From assembly GCA_022606425.2 (NCBI GenBank), contig JAHDVF020000982.1:682001-746000 (forward strand): a stretch of 64,000 nt of DNA, read 5' to 3'. Of the stretch, positions 20,801 through 32,800 are shown in pieces. Every line of letters begins with the position of its first letter. The stretch's first letter is position 1. The DNA is from Lepidostoma basale (taxonomy: Eukaryota > Arthropoda > Insecta > Trichoptera > Lepidostomatidae). The position numbers and the translations under genes were made by a program. The notes beneath the pieces are model-generated. The model saw nothing but the letters and a program-made list of their open reading frames with translations, was not told the origin of the DNA and made no database searches.

Positions 20801-23800
20801 ATACAATTAAATTTGAATTAACCACCCACCATGGGTGAAAATCCAGGATTCGTATACAAGTATAAGTATACATTCACAAAATATTTATAATCAATTGTGA
20901 TATTCTAAAACAGTGTATGTACTTTTAACATACATTAGACTTCCGATTTTCCGGGATTGGTAATGAAAAAAATCCCGTATAATCGATTTCCGTTCTCATA
21001 AAATGTCCAGAAAACAGACAATTTCATTTGTATTTAATATAATATGCAGTTTTTACCTCATTGTTCAAGAAACAATAAATATGGTGTATTACTATTTGTT
21101 TTTCTCGTTCCTGTGTTTTCTAATTGCACTGTATATTTTTATTTCTAATTATTCTTGAATGTATTAATTGAACTCGTATATTTTTTAAACCTATGTATTC
21201 TAACATTTTTTTAAATCTAGGACATGGATTTATCTCTAATGTTTATGATGTTTTAATAAATAAATTGAATTGAATATATTATTTCTAGTTTGACATGGTT
21301 GTGATGCTTGCAGGAATCTCTACTTCCGGTGCAGCTATCTACTGCTGTACGACGTGACTCCGGTGTTTGTGCTGGAGGGAGCCGCGCCCTCGCTGAAGAG
21401 CGCCGTCATGGGGGCCCGGGCCGAGGCTCGAGCGCTGGCCGCCCACGGAGCCACCGAGACGGTCAAACGCGCTCCCCCCAAGAAGCAGGACATGTCCAGG
21501 AAGAGATTCGCCGGCATTCTAGCACACGTCAGTGATATACACGTATACACGTATCAACAAATACTCTGCTGCTTCGAAGAAATGAATTCTTACTAATTTG
21601 TTTCTTCAGATAGATTATTCTTATATAGCTCTCTGATCGTTATGTTAGCTTCTCTATTAATGACATTTACAGAACATCTTTTTTTCAGTTTGCAAAACAT
21701 GTAACTAGCCAATAAATGATTTAATTTTGTATACACCAGTAAGTAGTAGATCAAATCAAATCAAATCAGTTTTTTAACTCAAAAGACATTACAAACAGCA
21801 ACATGTTTAAGGCATCTATTGAGTACACGTAAAATATTATAAAAATACAACATAATACCAGGCACGCATTAGAGATGGTTCGACAATAGATACTTTCTAA
21901 AGTCAAGAGTATTTGTCCCCTGAACGTAACTTCACTAATATGAAAGACGTCGATCTCCGAGGAGACCGAGTTCAGCAGACTAATTGCTCTTCCCACCGGT
22001 GTCACCAGAGGCAGATTGGTTCTGGTGGCCGGTAGGTAAAACAATCTGTGCTATCGCTGTCGGCGAAATCTATCAGGGATGAAAAGACCAACACCCTCTA
22101 GCATGGCCAATTTCTCGAAATATCCCCTGATTAATTTAAAGAAATGGGTAATGAGATGCCCATCTCTTCGAAGCTGTAAAGAATTGGTTCCGAGCATTCC
22201 TAAAAGAAATGCCAATGATGTAGAAGTCGCTGGTAATCCAAATTCTGGCATAATCTGGGAATATTCGAGAAATTATAGTATAATCCCATATTTTTTCAGT
22301 GCGAGAATTTGCTATCGAGCATGGGCCTCCAGTGTGTCACGGGAGTCGGAGAAGCCGAAGCCATGTGCGCCCACCTCAATGCTGTGGGGGTAAATATCTT
22401 TCATTTTACTTCCTAACGTAATTCATTTCTTAATTATAACTTACCTTTGTTTATAGACACCCACTATTTGGTTTAATAATTAAATTTATATTAAACATAC
22501 TATATAACTGGTTGGATAAATTAAGATAAATGCTATTTTAACCAAGCATATGAAGGTACGTGATACTCACACTTTGACTGTACCAATCTGTATCGCGTAC
22601 GCGATTGAGAAAAAAAATTGTACCTTAAATGTACAAACCGTCAGGGATACGCACGTGTGCCAACACCACTTGAGTACAAGTCTTCACAAGTATGATAGTT
22701 TTACAAGAACAGGCAATAGTGTGCGGTCGAGTCTTTGACGTTTCGTAATTTAAAAAAATATAAGAATTAGTTGTATCTCAATAGAGACGAAGATGTAAAT
22801 TATTTGGAAACAGAATATGGTGGTCGAGGCGTTTACAGGACTTATGACCTGTCATTGGTTGGGTAAAGCGATCGCTTTATATAATACAACATTCCCCATT
22901 CCGCTCTTCTACGAACACCACGTCTGACAATTATTTGAACGTTGTATATATGTTACCATGTTGAGAAACATTTCACATATTTTAGTTCCATCTACCCTAG
23001 CGCCATCTATTGAGACTAAAGGTAAGTATTAAGAAAAAAAGCTTTATTAATGTAATGTGAAAGGCTATCAACATTTTGTTTTTTGAATTTATACAAATCT
23101 TGTAGACAAATACTGGATTTTACCCATCACGGGTGTATTAATCATTAAGAATTAATCGAGTGTGCGTCATGTTGCAGGCCGTCAATGCGGTGATCTCCCA
23201 GGACTCGGACTGCCTGGCATACGGGGCGACCCGTGTGTACAGGAACTTCACAGTTTCTGGTTCTGGAGCCGGCACGGTGGATGTGTATGACCTCTCGCAT
23301 ATAAGAAAATCCATTGGTGAGTCTGGAAATCCATGCTGAATTATCCTAACCTCACAATACTAACAAGTTAAGATTCTACCTTACAAAAATAAACCAATCA
23401 TCTTCTTATGTGTTGTATATACAATGTTTTTTAACTACTTCTTATTTTTTCTTTATTTCGACAGCGACCGGTTTCGCCAGGCTCGCTGACATTGACAGAC
23501 TGGTCCGTCTGTCGATGCCAGCGAGCCTGTTGAAACCGGTCGCTGTCGAAATAAAGACTAAATTAGAAGTAACTAACTAACCATCACGCCGTCTCTCCGG
23601 AGGGGTAGAAAGAACGGACTGCCGCACTGTTCTGTCCGGACATACTTATCTCGCTTCCTCTACATTCATACATCTTGTCATGCACACACGTCGATTTCTC
23701 CGACTCCTCACGTGATCGACATTGTGCCACCTTCGTGGTAACGAAATGATGACCTTTGTTGCAGAGTGGTAAAAGCTCTGACTACCATACCGAAGGTCCT

Positions 23801-26800
23801 GGGTTCGATTCCCGGCGACGGCAGTGTGATTGTCACACTGTCTTTGGTCTGGTGTAGAATTCACGTAACAGGCGATAGATTAGCTACCTATCACATGTCA
23901 TGAAAATCAATATAATAGCTGAAACAAATTGTATACATTCATCGACTTGCATACCTCGTTCATTCTTGACACCAAGACTTTCGTCTGCACTATCTGCGGG
24001 GAGAATGGCATTGTCTGCGTAAAGCAAACAACTTACGGACATCTCACTCATCTTAGCACCAGCTTTTATTCCTTTCAGTTCTTTGGACACGTGGACAAGA
24101 TAACCATGTTTATCACCTTTTGTGATATCTAACCATGGTGCGATGTCTCCATTAACCCTCATACTGCCAGTGCTTCCTTTCTAGAGGCAAGCAACTGACC
24201 GCATCAGTTTTGTCTCCGTGATTGTTTGAAGTGCAAAAAATCATGTAATATAATTAACTTCTAGAAAAAAAGTCATTTTTCTCAATATTAAATAAACATA
24301 ATTACTAACCTAACCAGTAAGGGCCAAACAAGTTTTGAAGACTCCCAAGATGAAGACACTGAGGACAATAGCAGGCAGGATACTGAGGGATCACGTGAGG
24401 AACACCAGAATAAGAATGATATGTTAGGTTGAGGATATTATAAGATGAAGCAGGCAACGAAATAAGGACTGGTACGGTCATGTTCAAATAATGGACACCA
24501 TCAGACTCCACTATATTCTTCTTCTTCACGTGCCGTATCAGGTCCCCCTGATGTTGGCAATCACTCCGTCAAAGGCTTCTCTATCTTGCGCAACCCGGAA
24601 CAGCTCCCCCACATGTCTCATCCCGGTCCAGTCTCTTATGTTGCACAGCCAAGACCTTTGCCTTCTATCAGGACCACGCTGCCCCTCAATTTTTCCCATC
24701 AGTATTAGTTGTAGCAAACTGTATTTATCTCCCCGCAGAATGTGACCCAGATATTAAATCTTACGGACCTTAACGTCCTTTAGCAGTTGGCTCTCCTCAA
24801 AACCTCCAAATTGCTGACGAAATCTGTCCACGGTATGCGAAGCATTCTCCTGTGCAACCACATCTCGAATGCTTCCAACCGGTTCATAGTGTGCACTTTC
24901 AGGGTCCAAGTCTCTGAGCCATAGAGTAATACAGGCAAGACATAGCACCTCAGCATTCTCTCCCATATAGTGTATTACACAATCAGCCTCATGGGACTCG
25001 TCTTCGTGGAAGACCTCCCAAAAGATGGAAGGACAGCTGGGAGTCTACCTCACAGGAGGAGCAACACTCTGGAGAACAGATCACATAGGTCTACAGCAAG
25101 GAAGAAGAAGAAAAAGACTAACCTAACATAACTGTTACCTTCCAGTGGAATGTTCCGGAAACTAGTGCAAATGCCACTTAATTTGCGGTCACATTTCAGA
25201 TATTGGCAGGAACAAGATGGTGGCCCTCGCGCTGCTCTGCGGCTCCGACTACAACGGCAACGGACTGGGGGGAGTGGGTCCAGCCAAGGCCTGCTCCTTC
25301 CTCATGCAGCATGAGGACAAGGACATCATTGCCAGGTGAGGTATTGTTCATATAACTCGAGACCGAACTCCACAACCAGTAATGTTACGGAGAATTATAT
25401 TTTATTATGCAAGCTGCGAAGAATATACTTATAGCAATAGTATGAATGACAGTGCGTTTACAAAAAATCTAGACGCTCTTTTTATTTCATTTTTTTATGT
25501 GTGTGAAAACCAAAAAATAGTTTCAATCATATATTCAAACATTAACAAATAAACATGTAATTTTTATTATTTTTTCATTAACCCTCCCTTCCCTGTGATG
25601 GGTATCTTCTACACGTTGCTTCTAATAACCATCAATATCTCTATACATTAAATAAATACAAGGTTAAGATTTTAGGTATTCTTCCATAATATATTTACGC
25701 ATTGATTAAAAAAATAATATTAATAATAATCAGAATTCATCGGGTACATCGGAGGTATTTTGTGAACATCGGAAACAAAATTCGTAGCGCTGAGTACGCG
25801 ACACTATATTCACATCTCACTCTTGCATATGTTCTAGCTCAATGTTCTCACTCTCGCCGTCCCGCCGCGCCGGCACTGCCGGCAGTCGCTTTCGGGCTTG
25901 CAACCAGAGCGGGTCTATGCCCGTCCGTGAGCGTTGCCAGATGGTTTTTTAATGTTTTTAGCAATCAAATCTCAATTATTATAATTTTTGACTTTAATTA
26001 TAATTATATAAAGGGATTAGCTATGAATGTTCCTATTTTTCCATTTAAAATCGCTAATTTTTTAACGCGTACTGACTACCCTACACCGGAACCCACGTTT
26101 TTATTTTAGCACCGTAAGGGAAAGGTTAAGGAAAATGCTATCGGTTTAATTGTAATAATTATCAAAATTAAGTTTATTAAAATTATAATTTGCTTATTAA
26201 TTTTATCTTGGAAAAGCGACTAAGGGTGAGACTAATAATAATTATGATACTTTTTTTTACTTTATTGGTTTTTGTTATTACAATATTTTTTTTTCTAGAT
26301 TATGTATTTAAACTGTACAGAACTGACTCAGTCAATATGGGATTAATCAATAATAAAAATAATATTTCAAAAATACTCCTGCAAAACGAGTATTTTTCGA
26401 ATCACCGAGTATACGAGATGCCAAAGAATGCCAAATACGTGCGGTTCCCTCCATGTCTCAGAACGTACTGACGCCACGTGGCTCATTTGACTCGGCAACC
26501 AATCAAATCTTCATCAATGATATATCAAATGTAATTGATATTCCCTGATGGTGGAGAGGGTGCAGAAAAAATTTCTGCGATCTTAAGGAGTATGGATATT
26601 ACCCGTGGCTCTTTCCAACTGATTTCTTGCTAGAGATGCTAGGCTGCCAGTCACTCGAGAGGAGACGAGACATTCACTTGGGTGTTCATTTCTTTCGACT
26701 GATAGGCGGTTGTATACACAACTCAGAAATCCTGAGTGATGTAGGTCTGTTCGTCCCTGATAATTATCTTCGACAAAGGGGCCATAGATTGTTTTATCTC

Positions 26801-29800
26801 CCATGATGCAGAACCAACCTGCCAATGGTTATGCCGGTAGGTAGAGCAATATCTTTGCTTAATCGTATCACCTCGGGGTTTGACATATTTTGTGATAGTT
26901 TGGCTCATCTGAGGGAAGTACTATCTTTATTATAAATGTTTGGTATATTTATTTTATTAATTTGTCATGCATCTTATGTTTCCGCTCTTTTTATTAATCT
27001 ATTATGTATTACTTGTATCTTTAGTGTATTGGAAAAAAAAATCTGTAATGCTTTAGATATGTTTAAAATAAATAAATGAAATAAATTGCAAAAAGTATCA
27101 CCGCACTCATACATTCGATACGAGATCTTCAATTTGTGAATATACTCTACCAGACTGCCTCTTGTTTGTTACAGGCTGGTGTCTTGGACCTCGGAGTCGG
27201 AGAAATATGAAGAGCGGAAGAGGAGGGTGGAAGACGCTGGTAACTGCCCCCGTTGCGGACACGCGGGATCCAGTGCCATTCACCAGCGTCGGGGCTGTGC
27301 CACATGCGCCACGCACAATTCCTGCAACAGCAACGGTTACAAGTAACGCAGCTATTTTTCAAATTACTCTCTATGCATTTCTTCTTATACTTCTCTATGT
27401 AGATTTTATTTTACAGATCAAATCAAATATATTTTTATTTTATCAAAAGATATTACAAACAAAATTAAAGTTTATGGCATCTATTGAGAACAGGTAACCC
27501 ACAAAATGATAACCCGCAATGGGTAAAATCCAATATTCGTCTACAAGTATTTGTATACATTCAAAATGTTGTAAAAAAATTGGTCCAAGTTAAAAGCATA
27601 AAAATTGGAGGGACATATCCAGGCGTTATCTAGCAAAGATGTTAATGGCGGTAGCCTTTCACATTGCGTTAATAAAGATCTTTTGCTTAATGCTTAATCC
27701 AATCTTAATAGATGGCGCTAGTGTAGATTGAACTAAAAAATGAGAAACGTGGTGCGACATTGTAGCATATATACATCTTCCGAAAGTTGTGGTCGTAAGA
27801 AAAGCCGGAATGGGGAATGTTGTATTACATAAAGCGTGCGCTTAACCCAATCAATGACAGGTCATAAGTCCTGTAAACGCCTCGACGCCATATTCTATTT
27901 CCAATTTGCATCTTCGTCTCTATTGAGATACAATAAATCCTTAAAAATGATAACCCGCAATGGGTAATATCCAGTATTCGTCTACAAGTATTTGTATACA
28001 TTCAAAATGTTAAAATATAATACATGAAACCCAAATATTACGTCCCCGTATTTAACATTTTCTCGCCGATTGCGTTTTATTATTTCTGTCCTGATACATT
28101 TTAGTACATTTTTTACCCGCTTTTACGTTTTTTTTTTCCTGCAATTTACTTCAAAAATATTTAAAATAAAAGTTACGTGCGCTTGACAATGAGCCAGCGC
28201 ATCGTTTCGGCTGTGATTGGTCAGCGAGCGACGTTATTATTGTTATTACAATTTCCATTTTATGAAACATTATTCGATGCATCATAAAGAAAATTAAGGT
28301 ATCAAATATTGAGAGATTCTGATTTTTGCTCGGTATGCCTGGGAGGTAGCTTGTTATAAAAGTGAATAAATGTATGTATGGAGAAAATCATAAACTATAA
28401 TATCAACGAATGTTTCCTCGTTACATCTAAAATCTCACTATTTCTGTAATCGTAATAACCGAGTTCGATTGTATTTTATTTATTTAAAAATACTTCGTTT
28501 GCTGGTGCAGGGAGTGGCGTCTCAACATGCGTACGGAGCTGCAGCTGCGTGAGCGTGCCCTCTCGGGAACTTCTGCCTTCCCTGATCCAGAGATCCTGCA
28601 GGAGTTTCTTCAGCCAAGGGAGAGTACGCCTCAGGGGTTCCGGCCGCGTTGGGGTCCCCCGAACCTCGTCAAATTCACCGTGAGTCCCAAAAATACTATT
28701 TTAGATTATTTTGTCAACTTGTTGATATTCCTCCCCATCTGTATTCATCCACAACAGACCATTCCGATGACACACATCACAACAGACCTTTGTTTTTTCT
28801 CTCACCGTATCATTTCTGACTCTGTCTCTTAGGCTTATTCCAAACATGGCTCTTTCCATGGCTCTTTGGGTCGCTCGTAGTTTCTCGGCACTTTTTTTGG
28901 ACAATGTTACAGTTTCAAGTTCTTCCTTATCAATAATGACCCTTTACCACTAAGTTATCCACCATCATTCAGTTCTTTACCCCTCCCGCAATCAATGCGG
29001 ATAAAAAAAAAAATCCACCCTGATAGCCCACTACGTACTCTGCCAAACAAAATGGTCTACGCAGGATGCTATCTCCTACCACAACTCCATCCAAGAATTG
29101 ATTTTTCTTATAAATACAATCCCAACCCTAACTGGTCTTCCATTCCTTGACAATAATGTAAGACTATCATAAACCCTAAATCCCCCCTCGCCCTCTTTTG
29201 GGGGGACACTCCGGGCCATACATTTAGCCCCATCATAAAACAACCACCAAATCACATTCCAACAATGTTTTCTACAGACGTGCGAGGAATAGCCATTAGA
29301 GCTGAACCGCTGTAAGCCAGAAGATCCAAGTCCAATTCTTCTAGCACACTATTCGCTTCTATTTATAAGGGTATTATTGCCATGGTAAAATATCTCTTTG
29401 TATTGTTTTGTTTGCAGAAATTGATGATGAGGTGGTTATGCTGGTCAGAACGGTACTGCGTGGAGAAGTTCTTACCCCTGGTGACACGCTGGCAGCTGCT
29501 GCAGGCTGGCTCCGTCCCACCCTTGCCAGTCCAGAATCCCCTCCATCCGAACTGCATCAGGAAGAAGAGAAATCCTAAAGGTAGGTCAAAATATACACTT
29601 TTGAGACATCCAGTGCCTAGACTTCTCTAGTTTCAATACTAGGGATTAGTTTACAGCAAAGTGTTAAATTTTTTCTGGTTCTTGAGATACCATATGAGCT
29701 TTTAATCAAATCAGTTTATTTTCTCAAAAGATATTAAAAACAACAATTATAGTTTAAGGCATCTATTGAGAACAGGTAAAACATAATAAATATATAATAC

Positions 29801-32800
29801 CAGGAACGCATGAGAGATAGTTCGACATTAGGAATACAAGATACTCTCCAAAGTCAAGAGTATTTGTCTCCTGAACGTATTTTCACGAATATGAAAGACG
29901 TCGATCTCCGAAGCAATCATGTTCAGCAGTTTGATTACTCTCCACACCGGCATCACCAGAGGCAGGTTGGTTCTGCATGCTGGGAGATAAAACAGTCTAT
30001 GCTGATGCTGTCGAAGATAACTATTTGGAACATAAAGATGGATAGCCTCCAAGATAAAAGAAGAAATGGGTAAGTGTGCACCCATCTCTTCTTATCTGAA
30101 AATATTGGTCCCCAGCATGCCCAAGAGGAATGCAGTGGGATAAAGCCACGGATAGCTACCAAACTCTCTCATGTAGAGATATCTCTGAAATCTTTTCTGA
30201 ATCCTCTCTAACGTGAGCGAGTATCTCCCCTCGTGGGGACTCCATATCACCGAACCACACTCGAGCCGGCTCCGGACCAATGAGTTATACACAATTCGCA
30301 AAACGTATGGATTCTTGAAAACTCTACCAGTTCGGAGAATAAATCCCAACATTTTAGTGCAACTCTCCTACTTTCATAAACAATACCAAGATCCTTTATC
30401 GTTGAAACACACTTAAGTTGCTGGTTATCCATTGTGTATCTGTGTATCTGTATCGTTGCTTTCTACATTTCTATCTACTTCTCAGTCATATTCCTCATGA
30501 TTGAGGGTTGTGTCCATCCTGTAAACCATTGACCATGGCACGCCATGCGCTCCTGTCACCCGTCAGTCTCCAGGCTGCAGCTAATGAGAGACTAGTCAGC
30601 TCCCTGATTTGATCAGACCAGCGGCTCACTTTCCCTCCACTTTGTCCATGATGATGAGGTTTTGACTGTTTTCCGTATTTATTTTACTATAAAATAATCC
30701 TTGCAAATTCGCATAACCTAACTTCACATGATACGTCATGCAGAGGAGCGATTAGAGAACAAGCCCCACTTCATTGCGAAACTGGACAAAGGTTCTAAAG
30801 ACTGTACTGTGTGCAGTAACAGAAAGATTCCAGGGGGAAGACCGGAAAAAGTGTGGTTTTGTGAGACCTGCTCCTGAAAACCTGGTCTCCATCCTGGAGA
30901 TTGTTTTAACCGTCGCGTTGCCATGTGGTAAATTGAGTTTCCACTGCCAATTTAAAGTTGATTTTCTTAAAACCTATGGACCCTAATATTATAAAAAAAA
31001 TTGTAATCCTCCATTGAAGTGTTCTCAATATTTCGTAATAAAAAAAAAAGCAAAAAATTACTTCCTTCATCCCAAAAAAAATATTTTCTAAGACTGCCCT
31101 CACCTTCATTCGTGTTAAGGTAGAATTTGTTTTGCTAATATTTACAACTTTATCAAAAGTGACAAATACTTACTCGCTGTTTTGAACGTATTATAAATTA
31201 TATCTTTGACCTTTTCAATATGTACGTAATAATACCACTGTGGACGGAAACGCAGGACGCAACTTAATAATATCAGAACTGTGAAAATATTAACACTTTA
31301 CCAAAAGGGACAAATATTAATACGTACTCGTTGTCTTGAACGTACTATACATTTTGCCTAGGTGCCTTTATCATACGTAAAATCTCGTAAAGTCTAGCCG
31401 CGCCGGCCGCCGCGCGGCGCTTGTCTATACTTGCGTGTCCAGTTACTCGTATGCTATGACGCATTACATATCAGAAATCGCATGGTTCCAGAAAAAATTA
31501 ATAATGATATGTTTTTCAAATAATCCATGTATGTTATAGATATCGATCTATTCCTAATGAAATTCCCTACAAGATGACATAAATTAAATTTTGATTCATC
31601 GAGTCATATGCTTGATATTTAGATAAAGTTAGCGGTAAACTGAACTTACCACATGGGAGCAAGCGTTTTGTTTTGAACACGGTACGTTAAGGGTTAAAAA
31701 GTACCACACTCTGCAAAACTATAAGTAGTCCATAATGTTTGTTGTAAATTGTTTTTTATTTGAAGGATAAATCATTACAAATGAATTTTTAATGTTTTTT
31801 TTTGTAACCTATCAATAAAAATATTTTGACATTATTTAAATTAGAGTTGGCTGACAAACAATATAAAAAAATAATGGAGTGGTAAGGGTTAATGAATAAA
31901 CTTTGTTTTTTTGTATCACAATTGTATTTTATTTTACGCGACAGCTGTTTCATCAATCAATGTTGTCATCATCAGGTGTTACAATATTCTTCATGTTCTT
32001 CATGTGTTCTTTTTTAATATACTTCACTCGCTTTCAGGGATTCCATGTTTCGAAGTGGTGTGGACAGATCCTGGCGGGTATTACACCGGTCTTGTGCCCG
32101 ATGACCAAGTCCAGGGTGAGTAAAAACAGGCTTTCCATCTTCAACAAGATGGGATGGATAATACCATTTATTTTGTATTACTAGTAAATTAAGAAACTAA
32201 CTAACTAACCATCACGCCTTCTCCCCAAAGGGGTAGGCAGAAAGAAAGGACTGCCACATTTTTCTTTCCTGACATATTTCTCTCACTTCCTCAACATTCA
32301 TACATTGTGTGGCTGACATTCAATATTTGATTTATTCGATCGAGCCATGTTTTCCTCTATTTCTAGTTCCATTTACATTGTTAACATATACTTTTTTTAC
32401 CATTCTTTCTTTATTAATTCTTTTCATCTTAATGATCCTTTCATTATTTTGTTCAAAACACCATCATTCACACCGCATTCACTTCTTATATTTTCATTCA
32501 ACCCTCTATCATACACAGAGTATCAACACATGCGTCTTAGAGATCTCATTTCTACTGCATTTATTCTACTTTCATCCTTCTTCTGTCAGTTCCATGATTC
32601 GCTTCCATACATAAGTGTCGGTACAAGAACACCATTGTGCACTGCCATTTTAACTTTTTTGGATAGGTTTTTGTTTGCGATGACAACTTTAAGTGCACCA
32701 TTCACTTTGTTGCCTGCCCCAACCCTTCTTTCAATATCCCTCTCCACTCGCCCATATTTTGTAAACATACTACCCAAATACACAAACTCATCTACTTGCT

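Noticed and set aside
23745..23822. Functional tRNA gene
   Set aside because: The B box is good, but the acceptor and D arms do not close, and body sequence shared with two other loci shows a SINE.
26190..26471. Small hydrophobic frame as a membrane protein
   Set aside because: AT-rich intron sequence next to repeat R, with no splice sites, homology or codon bias.
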